64,000 nucleotides of DNA from Oikopleura dioica (Eukaryota; Chordata; Appendicularia; Copelata; Oikopleuridae), in contig OU015567.1 of NCBI GenBank assembly GCA_907165135.1, positions 9,615,001 through 9,679,000 on the forward strand. Direction: 5' to 3'. This document shows, one piece after another, positions 17,542-29,206 of the stretch. Position 1 is the stretch's first letter. The number at the start of each line of letters is the position of its first letter. The notes beneath the pieces are model-generated. The model worked only from the letters and a program-made list of their open reading frames with translations. It was not told the origin of the DNA and searched no databases. The position numbers were made by a program, and so were the translations under genes.

Positions 17542-20299
17542 TTACCAGATGTCGTCGTCGAATTTAATCGAGTTGACTGAGGTGTTGATCTGACCTCCGG
17601 AATAGCTTCCTCTTTTCTTCTTGTTTTTCTCGTGCTACAAAATACAATATTAGCTGAGAACTTTTATTTCAAAATTACCGTAAATTTCTTTCCCTTGACT
17701 GTCTTCAGCTGTTCGTGGGCCTTCTTTCCCCAACCAACAACGCCTCCTTGGACGTCCACAGCCATTCGGTCGTCAAGCTGTTTGCCGCCCTTGCAAGTGA
17801 AGAGTTCAATTTCTTCTGTTCGAACTCGTCTAAATGGAGAGCTCTGGCGCTTTCGCTTGGCATTTCGCGGCTTGGACGGAGTAACAGCCATTTGCTCCTC
17901 ATCGGGAGACTCCTCTCTTCGTCGTTTTTGCCCGCTAGAGTAAATGAAAAAGAGTCACCTTTGGAATTATCATTTACCTTGCTGCTTTTTTAGGAGGCTC
18001 GACCTTGACTTTCACGGGTTCCTCATCGCTAGAGCTGTCAGACGAGCTTTCTTCCTTCTTCACCTTTTTCGCGGGAGTGGCTGGTTTCTTGGTGACCTTC
18101 GGTGGCTCTTCGTCTGACGAAGAATCTGATGAAGAAGCGGGTTTCTTGATTGCTTTCTTCGCTGGAGTAGCCTTCTTCACAACTTTCGGCGGCTCTTCAT
18201 CGGATGAGGAGTCCGAGGAAGATTCTTTCTTCGTCACTTTCTTTGGCGTGGCAACTTTTTTCACCACTTTTGGGGGCTCTTCGTCGGACGAGGAATCATC
18301 AGAAGAAGATTCTTTTTTCGCCACCTTCTTCGCCGGAGTAACTGCTTTCTTCACAACCTTTGCAGGCTCTTCATCAGAAGACGATTCCGAAGAGCTCTCT
18401 TTCTTTGAAACTTTCTTGACATGAGTCGCTGGTTTTTTCGCAACCTTCGGCGGTTCTTCATCTGAAGAGGAGTCTGAAGAAGAGCTATCCTTCTTCGTAA
18501 CCTTTTTAGCTGGAGTGGCCACTTTGTTTACAACCTTAGGTGGCTCGTCATCCGAAGACGAATCCGATGAGCTTTCCTTCTTTGGCACTTTCTTCGCCGG
18601 AGTCGCCGCTTTCTTTGCGACTTTAGGAGGCTCTTCGTCAGAAGATGATTCGGAAGAAGAACAAGCCTTCTTCACAACTTTCTTCACAGGCGTTGCAGCT
18701 TTCTTGACCACCTTTGGCGGTTCTTCGTCAGACGAGGAGCTGTCCGACGAAGAGCTGTCTTTCTTCACAATTTTTTTCGCTGGAGTCGATACTTTTTTAG
18801 CAACTTTCGGTGGTTCTTCATCAGATGACGAATCGGATGATGAGTCTTTCTTCGCAGCCTTCTTAGGCGTTGCCGGCTTTACCACAACTTTTTTCGCCGG
18901 TTCTTCGTCGGAGGAAGAATCATCGGAAGAAGAATCCTTCTTTACAACCTTCTTGGCTGGCGTTGCTGGCTTTTTAACAACTTTAGGAGGCTCCTCATCG
19001 GACGACGAGTCATCGGAAGACGATTCTTTCTTCGCTGCCTTCTTCACAGGTGTGACAGTCTTTTTCACCACCTTGGGTGGTTCTTCGTCTGATGAGTCGT
19101 CGGATGAGCTTTCGTTCGCCTTCGTGAATAACTTTTCCTGGACTCCACCAAACGACACTAAAGAAACGTTGATTCGGGTATTAAACCCTTCTTTTCTTAC
19201 CATTTCCGGGTGTGGTCTTTCCAGGAGTCTTGATGTTCGATTTCTTCACTGATGGAGTGCTTTTGACGATCTAAATCGCCGTTAACGTCTTTTCAGCGAT
19301 GAAAGACCTACCGGTGTTCCGAAATCTGGAGGAGGGACAGCTGCAAACTTGGCTTTAGCGGGAGTCTTAGCTGGAGCTTCATCTTCCGAGCTACTATCAG
19401 ACGATGATGCAGGCGGTTTTCCGAGCGATTTTCTGACAACAGTCTTCTTCGCAACTACCTTCTTTGGAGCTTCGTCTTCGCTCGAGCTGTCGCTTGAGGA
19501 AGACTCCTTCTTTGCAGCAACTTTCTTAGTAACCTTGGCGGGAGCTTCGTCTTCGCTGGAATCGTCGCTCGAGGAATCAGCAGGCTTCGGCGGGGCAACC
19601 TTCTTGGGAGTTGCCTTCGGCGGCGCTTCATCTTCGCTAGAATCATCGCTCGAGCTGCTTGCCGGCTTCTGTGGGGCCTTTTTCTTTGGTGTAACTTTTG
19701 GTACTGGCTCCTCATCACTGAATATGAAATTAGAAACTGTTATATAGAAGAAATTGTACCTGGAAGACGAATCAGAAGAAGCAGGTTTCTTGACTGCGGT
19801 CTTCGCCTTTGCCTTCTGAAGCTTTGGTGCTTCCTCCTCGTCGGAGCTAGAGTCGGAACTCGAGCTGCTCGCAGGCTTGTTCTTCTTGAAAGGAGTCTTT
19901 TTTCGGTTTGCGATAGCAGCGGACTTCGGTTTCGGTAGGGCTTCCTCATCGCTGGAATCGTCTGAAGAGCTGTCTTTAGGGGCGCGCTTGATAATTGGCT
20001 TCGCAAGGGCGTTCAGGTTTTCGTTTGCGGGAAGCTCTGCTTCAGAAGAACTGAGACTTTCTTCGCATCCGGAATCCTTTTTCTCTTCCGCCTGTTCGCT
20101 GATAAGTCGTTCCAAAGAAATAGCATCCTTTGCATCTTTCTTTTTCAAACCGGTTTCTTTCTAAATAAATTTTGCGAAAATGAAAGACTTTTTTCAGAAA
20201 ATACACGAAACTTACGCAAAAAGCCTTAGCCGCCTCCTTAAACTCCTCATCAAGCAGATATTTAAGCACAGCTTTGTCCGATCTTTTCGATTCTCTCAT
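17542..20299 (-). CDS. NOLC1: Nucleolar and coiled-body phosphoprotein 1 (Nopp140)
   Basis: Seven exons (20299-20216, 20160-19760, 19717-19312, 19270-19201, 19157-17978, 17934-17679, 17634-17542) give 829 residues in frame. Residues about 5-45 form a LisH motif (SDKAVLKYLLDEEFKEAAKAFC). The centre alternates acidic serine clusters (SSSDDSSDEEPPKV), typical CK2 targets, with Lys/Pro/Ala-rich basic linkers, at least a dozen times. The C-terminus is the diagnostic SRP40/NOLC1 domain: SPFRRVRTEEIE…, GWGKKAHEQLKTVKGKKF, then HEKNKKKRGSYSGG and VNSIKFD. Family role: chaperone of box C/D and H/ACA snoRNPs between nucleolus and Cajal bodies. Length is close to the vertebrate protein (about 700). Confidence 0.95.
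17990..19130. repeat. Coding repeat array of NOLC1 acidic/basic modules
   Basis: About 13 near-repeats of roughly 80-90 bp encode one serine/acidic cluster plus one Lys-Pro-Ala linker each. The modules differ by point changes and small indels, so copy number is likely variable between individuals. Confidence 0.85.
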
Positions 20300-20463
20300 C
20301 GATTCCTCTTTTTTAGTTTTATCGGGCAGTGAAGGCAGAAAAAAAGGAAAATTCGCACTCGAGCCTGGAGAGAAGCGAGCCAATCAGAGCGCGCGCTGGT
20401 CTCTTGTTCGAAATGAATGAAATTCGGACGCTTTAGGCTCTTTTCCTTCAATGTGAAGTACAG

Positions 20464-20715
20464 CCGCGAATTTTCTTACATGGCTTTGAAATACCTTCGA
20501 ATTGAAAAGAAACAATTAGCGTTGAGAATTTTCTGGCAGTTAGGGACCATATTTCGGTCTTTTGCGTAGTCAAATATCATTTATTAATTATATATTAATG
20601 AATAGAGTCAATATGTTCATAAATTAATAATTAGTAAATAGACTGCCAGAAAATTCTCTAAACTGGTCCTTTCTTTTCAATTCGAAGGTGTTTCAAAGCA
20701 ATGTAAGAAATACGG
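20464..20715. repeat. Foldback element upstream of NOLC1
   Basis: The arms (left about 20472-20535, right about 20640-20708) are reverse complements with some mismatches. They share CTTCGAATTGAAAAG and GAATTTTCTGGCAGT. The A+T-rich centre is non-coding. Next to it, at about 20711-20731, TACGGTATTT and AAATACCGTA form a further small hairpin. No clear target duplication. Confidence 0.6.
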
Positions 20716-20731
20716 TATTTCAAATACCGTA

Positions 20732-22003
20732 ATCCTATGGCTCTTTCGTGATCACAGTTGACAGTTTTAAAATTCAGTAAAACCAAAAGCGAAGCCACCA
20801 GCTTTCGTGTCCTTCATTCAAGTTGAGGTGTGAACTTTTGCAATTTTCAAATTTTCGCAATTAAAAATTTTTGCAATTAAGACTAATGATAACTTATGTC
20901 AGGGTTTGGGGTGTTGATGAGTTTTCAATGTAAATTTTCTTTTTAACTTAATTTTGACTTATTGCCACATTAGCCGGCTCGAGTCATTAGCGGCATCGTC
21001 CACAAAGATGTTCATTTTCTCTGAACAATGAAATTTAACAAAGCTCATTACGAGCCTGTTAATCATGAACACTTAGAGAGTCTTGCTTCAGTTTCTTACA
21101 AGCCAGCTAGCTGAAAAGCAAAAAGCTCTAATCAGCAAAAATTTTAAAATGTCATCTGAAATTTCTGAATTTCTTTCGCGTTCCAAAGACCCTAAACAAT
21201 CGTTCCATCAAAAGTTCATACTTGAATTTTCCGTGAAGAATGGTTGTCCATGAAATTTGCGTCGGACAATGGACTGATGTACCAGGCTGCCGTAACCTAT
21301 AAGTGTACCCGGAACGAGCTAGCGAAGCCTCTGACGAACAACCAAGAACCAGCAAGTTTCATAACTGAAAATCATTACGATCTCTAGATGTGCTCGAGTT
21401 TCCCAGGAGAAAATTGCATGTTTTTTGCACCTGGGAAGCTCTAGCCCATCTAGAGAAGATTTTCCAATGCATGAGCTATTCGAAATAAGATTAAATAAAA
21501 AAATTCTCTAGTTCACACCGAGTTTCTCAGCAAAACAGAAAAGAACGGTAAAGGCAACTCCAATGATAGGAATTCGTTTTCTCAACCAACAGTCTCTCCC
21601 GAACAAATACAGCCCGAGTCTGAAATGCGAACCGAGATGCTAGTCAATGGAAAATATCGCGTCAATCATCAATCAAATCATCATCTCTTCCACATTCCAG
21701 CCCTTTTTAGGGCTGCATTTTCGCCGATTCGGACAATCAATCGTCTGCAAGTACAACAGAAAAAACAGTCGTTGATTCCCCATCACTGCGGACAAATCGA
21801 CCCATACAAGAAGAAACCCATACAAAAGTTAAAGAGCGAAAAGGCTGAATTTATCTCCTCGGCTGTCACTTGCACGCCACCACCTCGCGCGGCTAATCCA
21901 CCGGAACATGCATTGAAAAGGCCAGCGTCGTCTTTATTGAGCATCATTAAAACCTTTGAGCGAAATTTTAAGGATACACTTAAAATATATCGAAATTTTT
22001 AAA
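20732..22003. other. Region without a confident gene
   Basis: Contains an open frame from about 21500 to 22002 (plus). Its codon use is partly coding-like (…KTEKNGKGNSNDRNSF…), but it has no clear start and its stop lies one base before the ATG at 22004. It may be the tail of an upstream cistron or chance. Short palindromic repeats with TCTAGA and GAGAAAATTGCA lie near 21388-21455. Confidence 0.4.
21388..21455. repeat. Short dispersed palindromic repeat, copy 1
   Basis: Bounded by TCTAGA-like ends with an internal CCCAGG/CCTGGG-type hairpin around GAGAAAATTGCA. A related copy is at 23434-23505; partial copies of the CTAG…TTCTCAG end are near 21507 and 23564. Confidence 0.5.
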
Positions 22004-23172
22004 ATGAATTGCTTGTTGCTGGTAGTCGTAAATATCTTGAGAAGCAGTGCGCAACTGATATATGCAGATAATGGTAAGTACCATCACAAGAAAATCTTAT
22101 TGCCCTAAAAAGGGCAAATTGGAATTGATTAGCAAGCATTTGCTAATTTTGAATGTCTCGATTCATGTCGGACTAAATGTAGGAGCACTGATGCAACTTA
22201 GTAATACGCTGAGGTTCTAGCGTTGTTTATATATGAGCGCCCGAGAAGCGCCGTATTCCATCTAGAGAAAATTCAAATTATCAGCATGTTCTTGCAAAGA
22301 CTGCTTTTTTGAACGAAGCGCTTCAAAGTGTTTATTTTTCAAACTTTGCATCTTCCTATTATTAATAAATTTTCAATATTCTTCAAAATCAGAAAGATTA
22401 ATGACATATTTAAGGAGATTTTCTATAATTCCTTACTGTTACTCTTAGATAAAATAGTAGCAGAAAGCGAGAGGGCTTTGCGAAAATGCTTTGTCTACAT
22501 GGAACAGGTGATGGACTGTAATCCGCCGTTGAGGAAGATAGGAAAGGTAGCGTCGATTCGTAATTATTTCACATCAAAAATGGTTTGAAGTATAAATGGA
22601 GGATGGAGAAGAACTTCAAAAACGCGCTCTTCCATCTTCAAAACGAAAATTGCCGCCTTCAAGAAGATTCTTCCTATGCTCCCCCAAAAAGGTATAATAG
22701 AGGCCAAAATATGTTTACAGATAGGTACTTTGCCAAATTGATCGAGCAAGCGCAGAAGAGAAAGATCGCCAAGACTTGGTTTCCAAAATCGTAAATTTCT
22801 TGGAATTAGAGATCCACTCTGTAAACCACCAAAGCCACAGCTATCTGTGAAATTAGGCGAAATTTGCGAAGGATTGTCAAGGAACGGATATAAGTGTCTT
22901 ATAATGATGACAGCTTGTGTGGCAATTATGAGTGTAATTATTGTTCAATCTCCAAAAATTTGATTTTGGAAACGACGATAAATGAGTCACAAAAATGTTT
23001 TTTTTTTCATAGAAAAATATAGTTAAATATCCGCGAAAGGGACTTTTTCGCAAAAGAAATCTTCTCTGGCTGCCGACGATTCAATGCCTGGCAAGACCGA
23101 AACAACCACTTACTGAAGGACATCCTAAGAATGCGCAATCAATGTCTAAAACGCGCAAATCTACCTTACTAA
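22004..23172 (+). CDS. Secreted cysteine protein, five exons
   Basis: Exons 22004-22073, 22449-22546, 22591-22790, 22810-22893 and 23040-23172 give 194 residues with all phases matching. The first exon is a signal peptide (MNCLLLVVVNILRSSAQ) followed by a perfect GTAAGT donor. The mature part is basic and helical with seven Cys (KCFVY, MDCNPP, ENCRLQ, PLCKPP, EICEGL, SGCRRF, NQCLK). No family is recognised. The odd cysteine count leaves one residue free for dimerisation. It lies just left of the 4.1-kb satellite-bearing element. Confidence 0.65.
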
Positions 23173-23433
23173 ATCATCACTTCCACCTCAATAACCTGTG
23201 AATAAAGACATTTGTAAGCATTAAAGTCGACTCTGAAAAATATAACGGCAAGATTATTCGCGCAGCCGCAGCGACAAATTGAAACAAGCAGGAAAAAATT
23301 GAATCGTTGTTTTTGGCATTGGAGGAGCGTTTTCACGCGTTTTTCGCGGAAGTGAAATCAATCTCATTTCAACTGGACGGATGCAGATTACAGTCTTAGA
23401 GCAGGTTTTCTTAGCAGTGAATAATGGTGTTTT

Positions 23434-23505
23434 TCTAGAGGTGAACGGGCTTCTCAGAGAGAAAATTGCAATTTTTTACCTGAGAAGCTCCTTTTGTCTA
23501 GAGAA
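23434..23505. repeat. Short dispersed palindromic repeat, copy 2
   Basis: Relative of the repeat at 21388-21455: TCTAGA ends, GCTTCTCAG/CTGAGAAGC arms, central GAGAAAATTGCA. Too small to classify. Confidence 0.5.
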
Positions 23506-23665
23506 ATTATTGGTAAACATTACTTCCGTTAATTTTTTGACGGCGAAAATAAATTCTTTCTAGATAAAACTAGTGAGCTTCTCAGGAAAAGCTATATAAA
23601 TCGCCATTTCTTTTGAAAGCCAAGATGTACTGAATGCAATCGGTAACCGACGATGACTTATTGTT

Positions 23666-26600
23666 AGGGTCCGTACACAAAAATTCTAACTTTTTTGTTA
23701 CAAAAGCAAATCCTTTGAAAGTTTTAGTGGTTATTAATATGCCTTTGTGGATTGTAAAAACAGAATTAAATTGAAAATTCAAAAAGGGTTGATGAGATAA
23801 GCGCTTAAAAAGCCTGAAAAACACTGTTGTATTAAAATTTCAGAAAATTAAACAACATGAGAAGATTTATCGATGGCGATTTTAATTTTATTCTTCAATA
23901 AAAAAGTTTGAAAAGCTTCTACAACATCCTCAAATTAAAGGAAGAAGGTCAAAATCTGGCCTTCTTGCGCTGCGCAGCGCGCGCGATGCGTCACTTTCCT
24001 TATTTGGAAGTCGTAGGGTGGCCGCAGCGCAGAGACGCAAAAAGAAAAAAATTCAATTTTCATAAAAAATTATATTATAATAAAAATAAACTTTTTTCTT
24101 CTAAAATAAGTAATAACAGATAAATTTTATATTTTTATAAATAACAAAACATTTTTATTAAAAAAAATTCAAAATTTAATAAAAAGCTCATTAATAATTA
24201 ATGAATAATAATATCAATAGAATAAATAAACAATCCTTCGAGCCCCATTCCTTGATTTTTAAATTAAGGGGGCTTGACGACCCTTCGGGCCGTCTCAGCC
24301 CCATTCCTTGATTTTTAAATTTAAGGGGCTTGACGGCCCTTCGGGCCGTCTCAGCCCCATTCCTTGATTTTTAAATTTAAGGGGCTTGACGGCCCTTCGG
24401 GCCGTCTCAGCCCCATTCCTTGATTTTTAAATTTAAGGGGCTTGACGGCCCTTCGGGCCGTCTAAGCCCCATTCCTTGATTTTTAAATTTAAGGGCTTGA
24501 CGGCCCTTCGGGCCGTCTCAGCCCCATTCCTTGATTTTTAAATTTAAGGGCTTGACGGCCCTTCGGGCCGTCTCAGCCCCATTCCTTGATTTTTAAATTT
24601 AAGGGGCTTGACGGCCCTTCGGGCCGTCTCAGCCCCATTCCTTGATTTTTAAATTTAAGGGGCTTGACGGCCCTTCGGGCCGTCTCAGCCCCATTCCTTG
24701 ATTTTTAAATTTAAGGGCTTGACGGCCCTTCGGGCCGTCTCAGCCCCATTCCTTGATTTTTAAATTTAAGGGGCTTGACGGCCCTTCGGGCCGTCTCAGC
24801 CCCATTCCTTGATTTTTAAATTTAAGGGGCTTGACGGCCCTTCGGGCCGTCTCAGCCCCATTCCTTGATTTTTAAATTTAAGGGCTTGACGGCCCTTCGG
24901 GCCGTCTCAGCCCCATTCCTTGATTTTTAAATTTAAGGGGCTTGACGGCCCTTCGGGCCGTCTCAGCCCCATTCCTTGATTTTTAAATTTAAGGGGCTTG
25001 ACGGCCCTTCGGGCCGTCTCAGCGCCATTCCTTGATTTTTAAATTTAAGGGCTTGACGGCCCTTCGGGCCGTCTCAGCCCCATTCCTTGATTTTTAAATT
25101 TAAGGGGCTTGACGGCCCTTCGGGCCGTCTCAGCCCCATTCCTTGATTTTTAAATTTAAGGGGCTTGACGGCCCTTCGGGCCGTCTCAGCCCCATTCCTT
25201 GATTTTTAAATTTAAGGGGCTTGACGGCCCTTCGGGCCGTCTCAGCCCCATTCCTTGATTTTTAAATTTAAGGGGCTTGACGGCCCTTCGGGCCGTCTCA
25301 GCCCCATTCCTTGATTTTTAAATTTAAGGGCTTGACGGCCCTTCGGGCCGTCTCAGCCCCATTCCTTGATTTTTAAATTTAAGGGGCTTGACGGCCCTTC
25401 GGGCCGTCTCAGCCCCATTCCTTGATTTTTAAATTTAAGGGCTTGACGGCCCTTCGGGCCGTCTCAGCCCCATTCCTTGATTTTTAAATTTAAGGGGCTT
25501 GACGGCCCTTCGGGCCGTCTCAGCCCCATTCCTTGATTTTTAAATTTAAGGGGCTTGACGGCCCTTCGGGCCGTCTCAGCCCCATTCCTTGATTTTTAAA
25601 TTTAAGGGGCTTGACGGCCCTTCGGGCCGTCTCAGCCCCATTCCTTGATTTTTAAATTTAAGGGCTTGACGGCCCTTCGGGCCGTCTCAGCCCCATTCCT
25701 TGATTTTTAAATTTAAGGGGCTTGACGGCCCTTCGGGCCGTCTCAGCCCCATTCCTTGATTTTTAAATTTAAGGGCTTGACGGCCCTTCGGGCCGTCTCA
25801 GCCCCATTCCTTGATTTTTAAATTTAAGGGCTTGACGGCCCTTCGGGCCGTCTCAGCCCCATTCCTTGATTTTTAAATTTAAGGGGCTTGACGGCCCTTC
25901 GGGCCGTCTCAGCCCCATTCCTTGATTTTTAAATTTAAGGGGCTTGACGGCCCTTCGGGCCGTCTCAGCCCCATTCCTTGATTTTTAAATTTAAGGGCTT
26001 GACGGCCCTTCGGGCCGTCTCAGCCCCATTCCTTGATTTTTAAATTTAAGGGGCTTGACGGCCCTTCGGGCCGTCTCAGCCCCATTCCTTGATTTTTAAA
26101 TTTAAGGGCTTGACGGCCCTTCGGGCCGTCTCAGCCCCATTCCTTGATTTTTAAATTTAAGGGCTTGACGGCCCTTCGGGCCGTCTCAGCCCCATTCCTT
26201 GATTTTTAAATTTAAGGGGCTTGACGGCCCTTCGGGCCGTCTCAGCCCCATTCCTTGATTTTTAAATTTAAGGGGCTTGACGGCCCTTCGGGCCGTCTCA
26301 GCCCCATTCCTTGATTTTTAAATTTAAGGGGCTTGACGGCCCTTCGGGCCGTCTCAGCCCCATTCCTTGATTTTTAAATTTAAGGGGCTTGACGGCCCTT
26401 CGGGCCGTCTCAGCCCCATTCCTTGATTTTTAAATTTAAGGGGCTTGACGGCCCTTCGGGCCGTCTCAGCCCCATTCCTTGATTTTTAAATTTAAGGGCT
26501 TGACGGCCCTTCGGGCCGTCTCAGCCCCATTCCTTGATTTTTAAATTTAAGGGGCTTGACGGCCCTTCGGGCCGTCTCAGCCCCATTCCTTGATTTTTAA

Positions 26601-27789
26601 ATTTAAGGGGCTTGACGGCCCTTCGGGCCGTCTCAGCCCCATTCCTTGATTTTTAAATTTAAGGGGCTTGACGGCCCTTCGGGCCGTCTCAGCCCCATTC
26701 CTTGATTTTTAAATTTAAGGGGCTTGACGGCCCTTCGGGCCGTCTCAGCCCCATTCCTTGATTTTTAAATTTAAGGGCTTGACGGCCCTTCGGGCCGTCT
26801 CAGCCCCATTCCTTGATTTTTAAATTTAAGGGGCTTGACGGCCCTTCGGGCCGTCTCAGCCCCATTCCTTGATTTTTAAATTTAAGGGCTTGACGGCCCT
26901 TCGGGCCGTCTCAGCCCCATTCCTTGATTTTTAAATTTAAGGGGCTTGACGGCCCTTCGGGCCGTCTCAGCCCCATTCCTTGATTTTTAAATTTAAGGGC
27001 TTGACGGCCCTTCGGGCCGTCTCAGCCCCATTCCTTGATTTTTAAATTTAAGGGCTTGACGGCCCTTCGGGCCGTCTCAGCCCCATTCCTTGATTTTTAA
27101 ATTTAAGGGGCTTGACGGCCCTTCGGGCCGTCTCAGCCCCATTCCTTGATTTTTAAATTTAAGGGGCTTGACAAAGGCCGGGAACTCTGAGTTGATCAAT
27201 CTCAGTTCTGTCCCCAACCCCACCCACACCCATCGCTTTTAAAACTCAAATTATCCTCGTTTTTATTTTAATTATGGTTTTTTTTAAGTTATGAAAATCG
27301 TCATTATTTTTAATTTCAATTATCAATTAAAATCTTGCTTGAGCATTTTTATCGATTATTTTGGTAGACTAACGCTTAGTTTTGCAAATTTGAAAAAATC
27401 TATTTTACCCTTTACGCTGGCGCTTTGCGTGCTCACCCCGTATCATGCGCTCCCCTGCGTGATCGCGCGCCACGCGCTGCATTCAAAATATCGGCAAAAT
27501 TTGCAGTTTTTGTAAATTTCGGACAGAAGCATGAGGTTTTCAAACTTTTTAAAGGGAATTGGAATAAGCTTGTCCCGCCGGTCATCTCAGTATAATTTAT
27601 TTTTTGAAATCGGAATACAACCTGGTGAACACAAAAATCACCATCTTTGACCCTTTATATTTTTCAACCCTTTCATTTTAGAGAGAGTCAAAAAGCAAAA
27701 ATGCTTATTTGAACTACCTCAAAAACATATTAAAAAATAAAAACGATTGGATTAGTATTTCGGGTACTTAATTTTTGTGTACGGACCCT
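23666..27789. mobile_element. 4.1-kb TIR element carrying a minisatellite
   Basis: The left end reads AGGGTCCGTACACAAAAATT and the right end is its exact reverse complement over 20 bp. Both flanks carry the 10-bp direct repeat ACTTATTGTT (23656-23665 and 27790-27799), a textbook target-site duplication. The interior has no transposase-like frame: about 570 bp of A+T-rich DNA, the 2.9-kb tandem array, then about 600 bp. A 9-11 bp duplication is typical of Mutator-like elements, but the superfamily is not proven. The flanking DNA reads as if the target was an intron whose acceptor is the CGACAG at 27801-27806. Confidence 0.8.
24241..27173. repeat. 55/56-bp hairpin minisatellite, about 53 copies
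   Basis: The unit starts AGCCCCATTCCTTGATTTTT, continues AAATTTAAGGGGCTTG and ends with GACGGCCC-TTC-GGGCCGTC, an 8-bp perfect stem with a 3-base loop. A second weaker stem pairs AGCC…CCTT with AAGG…GGCT around an A+T core. Copies are nearly identical. The main variation is GGGG versus GGG before CTTG, which makes the 56- and 55-bp versions. The first unit is more diverged and the last is cut after TTGAC. Confidence 0.97.
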
Positions 27790-27806
27790 ACTTATTGTTA
27801 CGACAG

Positions 27807-27991
27807 AAAGTGAGAATGGCTCATGGTTTAAGGGCCATGGAAGAGGAGTGTGCGTATGGACGGATGTGGAAGGTCCTGTTGAGGAAGTAAGCGAGTCACG
27901 AAAAGCATATGACATTGAGCCCATCGACTTGACTCCGAACTCGAAAATCCACGCAAAAAATGTATCAAGAAGAAGGCATTTGATGCTATGA
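27807..27991 (+). CDS. Probable 3' exon of a split unrecognised gene
   Basis: After the acceptor CGACAG the frame ESENGSWFKGHGRGVCVW…, DVEGPVEEVSESRKAYDIEP… runs to a TGA at 27989. Composition is clearly protein-like. The upstream exon should lie left of the 4.1-kb element; a candidate donor is at about 23640 (CAATCG|GTAACC), in matching phase, but the exon itself is not resolved. Function unknown. Confidence 0.4.
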
Positions 27992-28114
27992 TGAGGACTC
28001 ATCATTGAAGAGCATTTATTATTAGCTCTTTTAGGGCTATAAATGGCTAAATGGGACGCTACTATCAGCACTTGGTGGTTGGTAGAATTGCTTGTCGTTT
28101 TTATTTTTACAAAC

Positions 28115-28428
28115 ATGTATTTTAAAAATTCATTCACGGTCGGTTAGACCTCCATCACGGTATCGGAGGCATAACTTGAAAAGGTATCGGAGGAGAAGCG
28201 ATTTTCATTGTGTTTCTTATTATCGTCGTTCTGCTCGGTCAGCTGTGCACTTCCGCTTTCGTCGGTCGCTTCAAACAGATCGTCAAGGCCATCGTCGGCG
28301 AAATCGTCGAACTGGGCGATGTCCTTTTCGAAGGCTGTCGAAAATCGGTCGCAGTCTTGATCAGCGCTAGAAGATTTGAATTTATGATATGGTTAAAAAT
28401 AACTAAGCAAACATCTAAAAAGCGATGA
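28115..28428 (+). CDS. Small single-pass membrane protein
   Basis: Exons 28115-28142 and 28184-28428 join to 90 residues. Residues about 13-35 are a strong membrane segment (AIFIVFLIIVVLLGQLC). It is followed by an amphipathic helix with regular Val/Ile/Leu (FKQIVKAIVGEIVELGDVLF) and a basic tail ending TSKKR. No family recognised. Translation start and the 41-bp intron are inferred from phase only. Confidence 0.45.
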
Positions 28429-28682
28429 CAGATTCACGGGCGGTTTATAGATGGTTATATTTATTGTTTTAAACTTATAGGTTATAGCTGTTTCCGAAGA
28501 TGATTATGACCATAAATGAAACTTTTGATACTCTGACATGTGACAAGAGAAATAAATCTATAAGAGGAAGTCGCTACCAAGAGATCAATAAGCATTTCAT
28601 TGCTCAAATTTATGTGTTACGGGGGTCCAAAATCGTGATCTTGCTTTACAGTTTTCTCAATGTAGGATTGTTATTATCTGAC

Positions 28683-28991
28683 TTACTTCGATAAGAGCTT
28701 GCCAACAAAAACTTGAGGTGGTTTGTTTTCCTTCTGAAGAAACTTTTCACGCCTGGCAGCAACAGTGCCATTCTGTATCACCCTTCTGGTGACGCTGGCT
28801 GGCCCACGTGACCTCATTCGTTTAATGTAATCCAAGTAAGACTCGCTTTTCAAACGCATTGACGCTGCTTCCCGCGAGTTGATAGACTTGAGGCTTGATG
28901 ACGATACAGAGTGAACCGAGGACAGTGACTGCTCGACCTTCTCCTCCTTGATGACGGGAGGAAGGGGTGATGCTTTTTCAACAGCTGACAT
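28683..28991 (-). CDS. Small Ser-rich basic protein
   Basis: A 102-residue frame begins MSAVEKASPLPPVIKEEKVE. It has a Ser-rich middle and a basic part (KSESYLDYIKRMRSRGPASV, then TRRVIQNGTVAARREKFLQ) that looks like a conserved short helix. The end may be spliced, since TCGAA|GTAAGT just before the stop is a good donor. No family is recognised. Confidence 0.5.
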   Translation of the reverse strand: MSAVEKASPLPPVIKEEKVEQSLSSVHSVSSSSLKSINSREAASMRLKSESYLDYIKRMRSRGPASVTRRVIQNGTVAARREKFLQKENKPPQVFVGKLLSK

Positions 28992-29206
28992 TTCGGGTTT
29001 TTCCGTGGGTGCTTCGGGGGCACTTATTATTCTTAAAAATGTATCAACGAATAATTCTTTTCAGGGTTCATGGCTGTTATAAGTTATAACTCAACAATTG
29101 CCACACAGTCCGGATCTAAATCCACTAGATTTTACTCAGTTATCATCATCTAGTGAGGGCTCTTTTTCTATAAAAATATCACTATTTTATCAACTTTATG
29201 TGTGGG
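28992..29206. other. Short spacer before the inverted array
   Basis: A+T-rich, no feature seen beyond the likely promoter of the small minus-strand gene. Confidence 0.5.

Noticed and set aside
18005-19252. Long plus-strand open frames opposite NOLC1
   Set aside because: Shadows produced by the repetitive Ser/acidic/Lys coding; the minus strand has all NOLC1 domains.
24241-27173. CRISPR-like array
   Set aside because: Units are head-to-tail with no unique spacers, and the genome is animal; it is a minisatellite.
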